Shown piece after piece: positions 1 through 7,786 of a stretch of 64,000 nt of DNA (position 1 is the stretch's first letter; every line of letters begins with the position of its first letter). The notes under the pieces are model-generated. The model was given only the letters and a program-made list of their open reading frames with translations. It was not told the DNA's origin and did not search any database. The stretch spans positions 2,170,001 to 2,234,000 of the forward strand of contig NZ_CP096205.1 in the NCBI RefSeq assembly GCF_023195775.1, written 5' to 3'. Made by a program: the position numbers and the translations under genes. This DNA comes from Flavobacterium azooxidireducens (lineage in GTDB: Bacteria; Bacteroidota; Bacteroidia; Flavobacteriales; Flavobacteriaceae).

Positions 1-399
1 TATAAAAAACAGGAAAAAGCCTTAGAATTATTCCGAAATTTGAAAATGCGAATTCGTTATATGGAACCAAAATCACACGACAAACACATTGCTTATGTTT
101 CACATTTGTCGCACATTAGTTCCTTTATGCTTGGAAAAACCGTCATTGAAAAAGAAAAAGACGAAAAAGATATTTTCGATATGGCCGGAAGCGGATTTGA
201 AAGTACCGTTCGATTAGCCAAAAGTTCACCAGCAATGTGGACTCCGATTTTTAAACAAAATAAAAAACAAATTGTCAAATCGTTAGAAGAATATATTGCC
301 AATTTATCATCCTTTAAATCCTTTTTAGAATCGGATGACTATGAAGCCATTTTTAACGAAATGAAAAACACAAACAGAATTAAAGAAATTTTAAAATAA
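1..399 (+). CDS. tyrA: Prephenate dehydrogenase, C-terminal part (cut by window start)
   Basis: The frame is open from the first base to the TAA at 397-399, so only the last ~132 codons of the gene are present and the true start lies outside the window. The segment HDKHIAYVSHLSHISSF matches the helical C-terminal dimerisation domain of prephenate dehydrogenases, where a His-rich D-x-H-x-x-x-x-x-x-S-H-L-x-H pattern is characteristic. The enzyme oxidatively decarboxylates prephenate to 4-hydroxyphenylpyruvate in tyrosine synthesis. The next gene encodes DAHP synthase fused to chorismate mutase, which fits an aromatic amino acid operon. A TTG at 40 is internal and not a start. The family assignment is firm; the NAD-binding domain is not visible here. 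Confidence 0.85.
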   Translation, partial: YKKQEKALELFRNLKMRIRYMEPKSHDKHIAYVSHLSHISSFMLGKTVIEKEKDEKDIFDMAGSGFESTVRLAKSSPAMWTPIFKQNKKQIVKSLEEYIANLSSFKSFLESDDYEAIFNEMKNTNRIKEILK

Positions 400-403
400 A
401 GGG

Positions 404-468
404 TTGTCTGTTATCTGTTGTCCGACAACCGACAACCGACAACCGATAACTGACAACCGACAACCGAA
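404..468. repeat. GACAACC-type tandem and inverted repeat between tyrA and the DAHP synthase gene
   Basis: Almost the whole 72-bp gap is built of GACAACC/GTTGTC heptamers. The left part (GTTGTC, GTTATC, GTTGTC at 403-421) is inverted relative to the right part (GACAACC repeated, 424-466), so the transcript can fold into a hairpin just before the next start codon. The same heptamer family occurs in frame inside aroA at 7971-8060. The downstream ribosome-binding region therefore lies within or next to repeat sequence. Confidence 0.85.
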
Positions 469-471
469 ACT

Positions 472-1554
472 ATGGAAAACGATAAAAATTTAAAAAACTG
501 GTTAACCGATTTTCAATTAGAACATCCGTTAGTAATTGCAGGACCTTGCAGTGCAGAAACCGAAGAACAAGTATTAAAAATTGCTCGTGAATTAAAAAAC
601 TCCGATGTAAGTATTTTTCGTGCCGGAATTTGGAAACCGCGAACGCGTCCCGGCGGATTTGAAGGAGTAGGAGCAATTGGATTGAATTGGTTGCAGAAAG
701 CCAAAGCAGAAACAGGTTTGCTTATGGCGGTTGAAGTTGCCAATGCAGCTCACGTAAAATTAGCATTAGAACACGATATTGATGTTCTATGGATTGGTGC
801 TCGAACCACCGTGAACCCTTTTGCTGTTCAAGAAATTGCCGATGCTTTGGAAGGAACCGATAAAATTGTATTATTAAAAAATCCTGTAAACCCCGATTTA
901 TCGTTATGGATTGGTGGTTTGGAACGATTGTACAATGCAAATATTAAAAAGTTAGGCGTGATTCACCGTGGGTTTTCAACCTACGAAAAGACAAAATACC
1001 GCAATAATCCGGAGTGGCAAATTGCCATTGATTTGCAAAATAGATTTCCTGATTTGCCTTTAATTTGCGATCCTTCGCACATCACCGGAAAACGAGATAT
1101 GATTCACGAAGTTTCGCAACAAGCCTTAGATTTGAATTATGACGGATTAATTATAGAAACACATATCGACCCGGATAATGCTTGGAGTGATGCTCCTCAG
1201 CAAGTTACACCGACTGTTTTGAAACAAATTTTTCACGATTTACGCGTTCGAAAAGAAACTGATGAAGCCGATGATTACACAATGCGAATGAATAAATTAC
1301 GAACTCAAATTGATGAATTTGACAGTAAAATTCTCGAGATTTTGGGTGGAAGAATGAAAATTGCAGATCAAATTGGCGGATTGAAAAAAGAAAAGAATGT
1401 GGCTATTTTACAAAACAAAAGATGGCAGGAAATTTTAGATAAAATGATTGCAGAAGGAAGTCAAAAAGGGTTGAGTGAAGATTTTATTGTGCAACTTTTC
1501 AAAGCAATTCACCAAGAAAGTATCGATCATCAAGAAAAAATTATCAATTCTTGA
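472..1554 (+). CDS. Bifunctional DAHP synthase / chorismate mutase
   Basis: The first ~260 residues form a type I-beta DAHP synthase: IAGPCSAET near residue 23, the substrate-binding KPRTRPGGFEG near residue 55, and a later CDPSHITGKR segment with metal and substrate ligands. Residues ~270-355 are an AroQ-type chorismate mutase (MNKLRTQIDEFDSKILEIL, then a helix ending in QESIDHQEK). The first activity condenses PEP with erythrose-4-phosphate and the second converts chorismate to prephenate, so the protein links entry and branch point of aromatic synthesis. In Bacteroidetes such fusions often let the mutase domain mediate feedback by prephenate; that is family knowledge, not visible here. The ATG at 472 follows repeat DNA directly and has no Shine-Dalgarno, as is usual in this phylum. 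The gene continues the tyrA operon. Confidence 0.93.
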   Translation: MENDKNLKNWLTDFQLEHPLVIAGPCSAETEEQVLKIARELKNSDVSIFRAGIWKPRTRPGGFEGVGAIGLNWLQKAKAETGLLMAVEVANAAHVKLALEHDIDVLWIGARTTVNPFAVQEIADALEGTDKIVLLKNPVNPDLSLWIGGLERLYNANIKKLGVIHRGFSTYEKTKYRNNPEWQIAIDLQNRFPDLPLICDPSHITGKRDMIHEVSQQALDLNYDGLIIETHIDPDNAWSDAPQQVTPTVLKQIFHDLRVRKETDEADDYTMRMNKLRTQIDEFDSKILEILGGRMKIADQIGGLKKEKNVAILQNKRWQEILDKMIAEGSQKGLSEDFIVQLFKAIHQESIDHQEKIINS

Positions 1555-1580
1555 TTGATGAAAACGTGTATCTTTGTGGC

Positions 1581-2549
1581 ATGACAGGAATCGTTTATAA
1601 ATCTACCGGAAGTTGGTACACCGTTAAAGCCGAAGACAATCAATTTTATGATTGTAGGATTAAAGGGAAATTCCGCATGAAAGGAATCAAAAGTACCAAC
1701 CCAATTGCGGTGGGCGATGTGGTTGATTTTGAAATTGATGAAACTTCTGATGCGATTACAGGAAGCATTCATAACATTCACGATAGAAAGAATTATATTG
1801 TTCGAAAATCGGTTAATCTATCGAAACAAACGCACATCATTGCATCCAATATTGATATTGTTTTTTTGTTGGTTACTATCAATAATCCAATAACAACAAC
1901 AAGTTTTATTGATCGTTTTTTGGTAACTGCTGAAGCCTATCACATCAAAGCCGTATTGATTTTTAATAAAGTGGATACGTATGATGACGCAACTTTAGAC
2001 GAACAATTATTCTTGCAATACACCTACAATCAGATTGGCTATGAATGCCTTCGTGTTTCTGCCACAGCAAAAAAAGGGTTAGACGAATTGAAACAAATGA
2101 TGGAAGGAAAAGTGTGTATGTTTTCAGGTCATTCCGGTGTTGGAAAATCTACATTGGTGAATGCTTTGGAACCTAATTTGAATTTAAAAACCAAACAAAT
2201 TTCCGATATTCATCAACAAGGACAACATACGACTACTTTTGCAGAAATGTTTGATTTATCATTCAATTCTAAAATAATTGATACACCCGGTATTCGTGGA
2301 TTTGGGATTGTGGATATGGAAAAGTCAGAAATCAAAGGTTATTTTCCCGAGTTTTTTGAGTTGGAAGACCAATGCAAATTCAACAATTGTTTGCACAAAG
2401 ACGAACCCAATTGTGCGATTAAAAATGCATTAGAAGAAGATAAAATAGCTTGGTCTCGCTACAAAAGTTACCTTCAAATTTTAGAAGGCGATGAAGAACA
2501 ATACCGAAATGATATTTATGCTGATGGAAGAAATCAGGATTTAGATTAA
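1581..2549 (+). CDS. rsgA: Ribosome small-subunit-dependent GTPase A
   Basis: RsgA is a circularly permuted GTPase that checks late 30S assembly. An N-terminal OB-fold (residues 1-70) is followed by G4 (NKVDTYDD), G5 (SATAKKG), the P-loop GHSGVGKST and the G3-like DTPGIRGFG. A C-terminal zinc knuckle CKFNNCLHKDEPNC supplies C-x4-C-x-H-x5-C. The order G4-G5-G1-G3 is diagnostic. The frame is open back to a TTG at 1551, but that overlaps the preceding gene. The ATG at 1581 starts with MTGIVYKSTG, where relatives begin, and gives 322 residues. A TATCTTTG at 1569-1576 matches the -7 consensus, but its nearest TTG is only 15 nt away, so a promoter here is uncertain. Confidence 0.95.
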   Translation: MTGIVYKSTGSWYTVKAEDNQFYDCRIKGKFRMKGIKSTNPIAVGDVVDFEIDETSDAITGSIHNIHDRKNYIVRKSVNLSKQTHIIASNIDIVFLLVTINNPITTTSFIDRFLVTAEAYHIKAVLIFNKVDTYDDATLDEQLFLQYTYNQIGYECLRVSATAKKGLDELKQMMEGKVCMFSGHSGVGKSTLVNALEPNLNLKTKQISDIHQQGQHTTTFAEMFDLSFNSKIIDTPGIRGFGIVDMEKSEIKGYFPEFFELEDQCKFNNCLHKDEPNCAIKNALEEDKIAWSRYKSYLQILEGDEEQYRNDIYADGRNQDLD

Positions 2550-2572
2550 CCAATTACCCATTACCATAAAAA

Positions 2573-3025
2573 ATGAAAGCCGTTATCCAAAGAGTTTCAC
2601 AATCCTCAGTAACCATCGAAGGAGAAATTGTAGCTTCCATTCAAAAAGGTTTGTTAGTCTTAGTAGGAATTGAAGAGTCAGATAGCAAAGAAGATATAGA
2701 ATGGCTTTCTACAAAAATTGTAAATCTTCGCATTTTTGGTGATCAAAATGATGTCATGAATTTATCGGTTAAAGATATTGATGGCGAAATGATTATCGTG
2801 AGTCAATTTACACTTCATGCATCAACAAAAAAGGGCAATCGTCCGTCCTACATTAAAGCGGCAAAACCTGAAATTGCAATTCCGATTTATGAGAAATTCA
2901 TCCAACAAATAGAGAAAGAGTTAGAAAAGAAAGTACAAACCGGTCAGTTCGGTGCCGATATGAAAGTGACACTTTTAAATGACGGTCCGGTAACAATATT
3001 AATTGATACAAAAAATAAAGAATAA
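2573..3025 (+). CDS. dtd: D-aminoacyl-tRNA deacylase
   Basis: The 150-residue protein has the family's normal length and starts with MKAVIQRVSQSSVTI. It carries both signature segments of the DTD active site: SQFTLHA (residues ~79-85) and the Gly-cisPro motif NDGPVTI near the C-terminus. The enzyme hydrolyses D-amino acids, and glycine mischarged on tRNA-Ala, using the cis-proline loop to reject L-aminoacyl substrates. It lies 23 nt after rsgA and is probably cotranscribed with it. A good promoter follows directly after its stop codon, so the DUF3857 genes downstream are a separate unit. Confidence 0.95.
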   Translation: MKAVIQRVSQSSVTIEGEIVASIQKGLLVLVGIEESDSKEDIEWLSTKIVNLRIFGDQNDVMNLSVKDIDGEMIIVSQFTLHASTKKGNRPSYIKAAKPEIAIPIYEKFIQQIEKELEKKVQTGQFGADMKVTLLNDGPVTILIDTKNKE

Positions 3026-3028
3026 TCT

Positions 3029-3058
3029 TTGTTTTCTACTTCTTTTATCCTATTTTTG
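3029..3058 (+). promoter_or_regulatory. Bacteroidetes-type promoter upstream of the DUF3857 pair
   Basis: TTG at 3029-3031 and TATTTTTG at 3051-3058 are 19 nt apart, matching TTG-N17..23-TAnnTTTG. The predicted start near 3065 gives a leader of about 70 nt, which contains a small CCGAA/TTCGG hairpin (3102-3120) before the ATG at 3137. Confidence 0.6.
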
Positions 3059-3136
3059 ATGAATAGAGTTTCCAAAAACTACACCAAATTAATTACTACT
3101 CTCCGAATACTTTCGTTCGGAATTTTATGAATTTTT

Positions 3137-5035
3137 ATGAAAAAAATAAGTTGGACTCTATTTCTTTATCTAGCTTTTTTAACATCTGTTAAAGCTCAAA
3201 TTTTATCTGATTTTTTAATCCCAAAAGAGTTAAAAGAAAATGCAAATGCTTGTATTCGTTTACAGGAAAGAGAGATTAGTATAAAATCCAGAAGATCAAT
3301 GACCATTAAATCCAAGCGGATTGTTACAGTATTTAACGAATATGGTTTACGCCACATGGATGCTTATCAAAATTATGATAAGACTTTACATATAGTTTCC
3401 ATTGAGGCCAAAATATTAAATTCACTTGGTTCGGAAATTAAAAAAATTAAAAAGAAAGATTTCAGAGATCAAAGTGTGGCAGATGGATTTTCAGTATATA
3501 CTGATAGTCGTGTTTTATATCTCGATTATACACCAATATCCTATCCTTTTACTATAGTTTTTGAATGTGAAGTAGAAACGTCAAATACAGCTTTTATACC
3601 AAGTTGGACACCTTTAGAAAATTATTTTTTAAGCACGGAAAATAGCAAAATAACAATTTCCTATCCTCAGGATTTAGGATTTAAATACAAAGAAGAAAAT
3701 TTTGAAGATTTTTCAATCCAAAAAACAGAAGTATCAGGAAAATTATCTTTTGAAGCTACAAATATTCAAGCTTTTAAACAAGAAGAATATGCTCCAAGTT
3801 TGCGAAAATTCACCCCAATTGTACTTTTTGGATTGAATAAATTTCATTTAGAAGGAGTTGATGGTGAGGCAGAAACTTGGAGCGGTTTTGGTTCTTGGGT
3901 ATATGCTAATTTGTTAAACGGAACTGATGAACTATCTGAAGAAACAAAGTCTAAAATCAAAACATACGTTGGCGATGAAACCGATAAATTAAAGATTACA
4001 CAAAAGGTTTTTGAGTACGTTCAAAATAAAACCAGATATGTTAGTATTCAAATGGGTATCGGTGGATGGAAACCCATGTTAGCAAAAGATGTTGATAAAT
4101 TAGGGTATGGAGATTGTAAGGCACTTTCAAACTATACAAGAGCACTGCTAAGTGTAGTTGGGGTAGAGTCATATTATACGATTATTTATGGTGACAAGTA
4201 TCAAAGAGATATTAATCCCGATTTTGTTTCAATGCAAGGAAATCATGCAATATTATGTATTCCTTACCAAAACGAATTAAAATGGATGGAATGTACGGAT
4301 CAAATTGTTCCATTTGATTTCCAAGCCAATTTTACAGATGATAGAAAAGCTTTAATAATAAAATCCGATGGAGGTAAAATAACAGACACAAAAGCTTATT
4401 CAGAAAAAAATAATAGTCAAATCACTTCAGCAAATTATTCTTTACACAATAATGGTTCAATATTAGGAAAGGTTACAATTAAGTCGTTAGGAACCCAATA
4501 CGATCGAAAATATCTATTGGAAAGAAAATCAAAAGACGATTTAGACAAACATTATAAAAATTATTTCAGTACGATAAATAATTTGCAATGGAAAAACCCT
4601 GTTTTTAAAAATGACAAAAGTGCAATAGAATTTACAGAAAATATAGATTTAGAAGCAGAAAATTATGCGTCGAAAAGCGGTCAGCGGTTGATGTTTGCTT
4701 TAAATGCATTCAATCAATATTCATCTGTTCCCAAAAGATACAGAACTAGAAATTCACCTTTTGAAATTTCGAGAGGTTTTTATGATTATGACGACATAAA
4801 TATTAATTTACCAGATAATTTTTCAGTAGAATCTATTCCAGAATCAGTAGAATTTAATGAAAAATTCGGACATTATAAAGCCGAAATTCAGTTGAATGAT
4901 AATAAAGTGGTTTATAAGCGTTCATTGACTATAAACAAAGGATTTTATTCAAAAACTGAATACGAAGAATATAGAAAATTTATAGAAAAAATTGCAAAAA
5001 ACGATAACGCAAAATTAGTATTAATTCAAAATTAA
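3137..5035 (+). CDS. DUF3857 / transglutaminase-like exported protein
   Basis: A signal peptide (MKKISWTLFLYLAFLTSVKAQ) targets this 632-residue protein to the periplasm. Residues ~45-220 match the DUF3857 beta-sandwich seen before transglutaminase-like cores in Bacteroidetes. The core at ~280-400 has a complete Cys-His-Asp set: C327 in LGYGDCKALS, H370 in GNHAILC and D388 in ECTDQ. A further beta-rich region follows to the end. The triad predicts an active papain-like fold enzyme, either transglutaminase or peptidase; the substrate is unknown. It is followed after 6 nt by a second DUF3857 protein in which the triad is lost, so the two may work as a pair. Confidence 0.85.
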   Translation: MKKISWTLFLYLAFLTSVKAQILSDFLIPKELKENANACIRLQEREISIKSRRSMTIKSKRIVTVFNEYGLRHMDAYQNYDKTLHIVSIEAKILNSLGSEIKKIKKKDFRDQSVADGFSVYTDSRVLYLDYTPISYPFTIVFECEVETSNTAFIPSWTPLENYFLSTENSKITISYPQDLGFKYKEENFEDFSIQKTEVSGKLSFEATNIQAFKQEEYAPSLRKFTPIVLFGLNKFHLEGVDGEAETWSGFGSWVYANLLNGTDELSEETKSKIKTYVGDETDKLKITQKVFEYVQNKTRYVSIQMGIGGWKPMLAKDVDKLGYGDCKALSNYTRALLSVVGVESYYTIIYGDKYQRDINPDFVSMQGNHAILCIPYQNELKWMECTDQIVPFDFQANFTDDRKALIIKSDGGKITDTKAYSEKNNSQITSANYSLHNNGSILGKVTIKSLGTQYDRKYLLERKSKDDLDKHYKNYFSTINNLQWKNPVFKNDKSAIEFTENIDLEAENYASKSGQRLMFALNAFNQYSSVPKRYRTRNSPFEISRGFYDYDDININLPDNFSVESIPESVEFNEKFGHYKAEIQLNDNKVVYKRSLTINKGFYSKTEYEEYRKFIEKIAKNDNAKLVLIQN

Positions 5036-5041
5036 AAACTC

Positions 5042-7060
5042 ATGAAAATCATTCAAAAAATCAGTGCAGTTTGTTTTTTCATTATCTTCTCATTGTCATG
5101 TTTTAGTCAATCGTATGAATTGGGTAAAGTTACTGTGACCGAGTTAGAAGAAAAAGAACATCCAACAGAGAAAGATGCCGAGGCTGCCGTTTTATTTGAT
5201 GTAGGAAGAACTTACTTTAGTTACGACATGAATAATGGATTTCAAATGATTACTGAGGTAACCTCGAAAGTTAAAATTTATAAGAAAGAAGGTTATTCTT
5301 TTGGCGATGTTGAAATTCCAATTTATATTGGTGGAACTGAGAGAGAAAGTGTAGTTTTTTCGAAAGCATATACATATAATTTAGAAAAAGGAAAAATAGA
5401 AAAAACTAAATTAAAAAGTGATGGCGAGTTTTTAGAAAAAACGAATAAGTATTGGAGTAAAGTAAAAATTTCTATGCCAAACGTAAGAGAGGGGTCTATT
5501 ATTGAATATAAATATGTGTTAACATCTCCTTTTTTTTCAAATTTACCAGAGTGGTATTTTCAAAAAAGCATACCGGTAAAATATTCAAAATTTGAAACTG
5601 TAATTCCTGAATATTATTATTACACCCCAAGAACTAAAGGGTACATTTTGCCTAAAGTGACCAGTTCTGCTAAAAGTACAACTTTTCATTATACAGATAA
5701 AGAAAAAGTAGGGAACTCACATTTTCAAAAAACAAGTTATTCAAACGAACAGTTTTCTTACAAGGAAACAATAACAACATATGTTAGTGAAAATGTGCCA
5801 CTATTAAAAAAAGAAGATTATGTTGGTAACGTTAAAAATTATACTGCAAGTGTTAATCATGAATTAACATCAACTAATTTTCCGAACAATCCCATAAAAA
5901 GTTATTCAACATCATGGGAAGATGTATGTAAGACTATTTACGATAGCGAAAATTTTGGAGCAGAAGTGAAAAAAACAGGTTATTTTGAAAAAGAATTGGA
6001 TTTTGTTTTACAAGGAAAAAACACAAGAGACGAAAAAATTATTGCGGTGTTAGATTTTGTAAAAAAACAAGTGAAATGGAATGATTTTAACGGAATCTAT
6101 TGTGACGATGGAGTTCGTTCAGCTTATAAGAATAAAACAGGAAATGTAGCCGAAATAAATTTAATGCTTGTGTCGATGTTGCGTTATGCAGGATTAGAAG
6201 CAAACCCAATACTTGTTAGTACGTTGGCAAATGGAATTCCTTTATATCCATCAAGAACTTCATTTAACTATGTTGTTGCCGCAGTAGAAATTCCTGACAA
6301 TCTCATTTTGCTGGATGCAACAGATAAAAACAGTTACTTAAACGTTTTGCCATCAAGAGTATTAAACTGGAATGGACGATTGATTAGAAAAGACGGCTCT
6401 TCTACATTTGTTAATCTTTTACCTAAATTAATTTCCAAAGAAAACACTATAGGTTTGTTATCAATTGAAGCAGACGGAAGCGTTAAAGGAAAGATAAGAA
6501 TGCAACATTATGACTATAATGCCTTCCGGTTTAGAAGTCGCTTTTTAAACCTAACAAAAGAAACGTATCTAGAAGCATTAGAAAAAAAATTATCAAGTAT
6601 AGAAATTGAAGAGCATATTGCATCAAATGAATCCGATTTAAGCAAACCAATCAATGAAGAATTTCAGTTTTCTCACAATGGTTTAACAGAAATAATAGGT
6701 GACAAAATTTATTTTACACCTTTACTTTTTTATGCAATGAGTGAAAACCCTTTCAAGGCAGATACAAGAGAATATCCAATAGATTTTACATTTCCTCACG
6801 AAGATAAATATACATTAACATATAGCATTCCGGAAGGTTATGTGGTAGAGTATTTGCCTAAATCGCTGGTGCTTTCAACGGGTGATAATTTATTAAATTA
6901 CAAGTTTAATGCCCAAGCTGTTGGAAATAAAGTGCAGTTAAGTGTCTCTTTCAGTATCAACGAATCGATAATTATGCCCGATAAATATCTCGATTTAAAA
7001 GACTTTTTCAAGAGAGTTGTAGAAAACCAAACAGAGAAAATAATACTTAAAAAAGTCTAA
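5042..7060 (+). CDS. DUF3857 / transglutaminase-like protein, probable pseudoenzyme
   Basis: This 672-residue exported protein (signal peptide ending ...SLSCFSQ) has the same architecture as its upstream neighbour: DUF3857 at ~60-250, a transglutaminase-like core at ~320-430 and a beta-rich tail. In the core the catalytic cysteine position reads TGNVAEIN (V369) instead of GDC. The histidine position reads FNYVVAAVE, with tyrosine in place of His. Only the Asp segment LDATDK is kept. The fold should persist but catalysis should not. The protein starts 6 nt after the stop of the intact paralogue and is cotranscribed with it. A binding or scaffolding role is inferred from this pairing. Confidence 0.82.
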   Translation: MKIIQKISAVCFFIIFSLSCFSQSYELGKVTVTELEEKEHPTEKDAEAAVLFDVGRTYFSYDMNNGFQMITEVTSKVKIYKKEGYSFGDVEIPIYIGGTERESVVFSKAYTYNLEKGKIEKTKLKSDGEFLEKTNKYWSKVKISMPNVREGSIIEYKYVLTSPFFSNLPEWYFQKSIPVKYSKFETVIPEYYYYTPRTKGYILPKVTSSAKSTTFHYTDKEKVGNSHFQKTSYSNEQFSYKETITTYVSENVPLLKKEDYVGNVKNYTASVNHELTSTNFPNNPIKSYSTSWEDVCKTIYDSENFGAEVKKTGYFEKELDFVLQGKNTRDEKIIAVLDFVKKQVKWNDFNGIYCDDGVRSAYKNKTGNVAEINLMLVSMLRYAGLEANPILVSTLANGIPLYPSRTSFNYVVAAVEIPDNLILLDATDKNSYLNVLPSRVLNWNGRLIRKDGSSTFVNLLPKLISKENTIGLLSIEADGSVKGKIRMQHYDYNAFRFRSRFLNLTKETYLEALEKKLSSIEIEEHIASNESDLSKPINEEFQFSHNGLTEIIGDKIYFTPLLFYAMSENPFKADTREYPIDFTFPHEDKYTLTYSIPEGYVVEYLPKSLVLSTGDNLLNYKFNAQAVGNKVQLSVSFSINESIIMPDKYLDLKDFFKRVVENQTEKIILKKV

Positions 7061-7081
7061 AAATAGTATAAAAAATCAGCC

Positions 7082-7408
7082 ATGAACCTCAAAAATTCCC
7101 AACTCGAAGTAGATAACTGGATCAAAAACCACGGCGTTCGTTATTTCAACGAACTAACCAATATGGCTCAACTAACCGAAGAAGTAGGTGAGGTAGCCAG
7201 AATAATTGCTCGTCGCTACGGCGAACAATCCGAAAAAGAAAGTGATAAAAACAAAGACCTTGGCGAAGAATTAGCCGATGTGGTTTTTGTAGTTTTGTGT
7301 CTCGCCAATCAAACCGGAATCGATTTACAAGCCGCTTTTGATAAAAAATTAGATATAAAAACCAATCGCGACCACGATCGTCATCAGAATAACGAAAAAC
7401 TAAAATAG
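7082..7408 (+). CDS. MazG-like nucleotide pyrophosphohydrolase
   Basis: A 108-residue all-alpha protein with the MazG metal-binding pattern: EEVGEVAR (E-E-x-x-E) near residue 32 and, after a short linker, LGEELADVVF (E-x-x-D) near residue 62. Members of this single-domain group hydrolyse non-canonical or excess NTPs to NMP and pyrophosphate and work as dimers or tetramers. It lies 22 nt after the DUF3857 gene and 51 nt before the SMR transporter on the same strand. The substrate cannot be deduced from the sequence. Confidence 0.85.
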   Translation: MNLKNSQLEVDNWIKNHGVRYFNELTNMAQLTEEVGEVARIIARRYGEQSEKESDKNKDLGEELADVVFVVLCLANQTGIDLQAAFDKKLDIKTNRDHDRHQNNEKLK

Positions 7409-7459
7409 AATCAAGATTTTAGTATTAAGTAGTAAGACCTTATAAACTGGAATTAAATT

Positions 7460-7786
7460 ATGAATTGGATTCTCCTCATTATAGCCGGCCTATTCGAAGT
7501 CGCTTTTGCAGCTTGTCTTGGCAAAGCCAAGGAAACCTCAGGAACAACGATGTGGCTTTGGTATGGCGGATTTTTAATTTGCCTCACCATCAGTATGTTA
7601 CTTTTGATAAAAGTAACTAAAGAATTACCTATCGGCACCGCTTATGCAATCTGGACAGGAATCGGAGCCGTCGGCAGTGTGCTCGTCGGAATCTTAGTAT
7701 TCAAAGAACCCGCCACTTTCTGGAGAGTATTTTTCATTAGTACTCTCATCATCTCAATCATTGGACTAAAAGTTGTCACTAAATAA
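7460..7786 (+). CDS. Small multidrug resistance (SMR) family transporter
   Basis: A 108-residue protein with four hydrophobic helices, the standard SMR size. The membrane-embedded glutamate of helix 1 is in AGLFEVAFA (E14), and the later GTAYAIWTGIGAVGSV segment is the conserved helix-3 region of the EmrE/SugE group. SMR proteins form antiparallel dimers that exchange protons for cationic drugs or guanidinium-type compounds. Whether this member is a drug or a guanidinium exporter cannot be decided from the sequence. Its TAA overlaps the aroA ATG by one base (TAATG), so translation of aroA is probably coupled. Confidence 0.9.
   Translation: MNWILLIIAGLFEVAFAACLGKAKETSGTTMWLWYGGFLICLTISMLLLIKVTKELPIGTAYAIWTGIGAVGSVLVGILVFKEPATFWRVFFISTLIISIIGLKVVTK

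Noticed and set aside
1551..1576. TTG plus TATCTTTG as a promoter for rsgA.
   Set aside because: The spacer is only 15 nt, below the usual 17-23.
1551..1580. TTG at 1551 as the rsgA start.
   Set aside because: It overlaps the upstream gene and adds ten residues not expected in the family; ATG 1581 is preferred.
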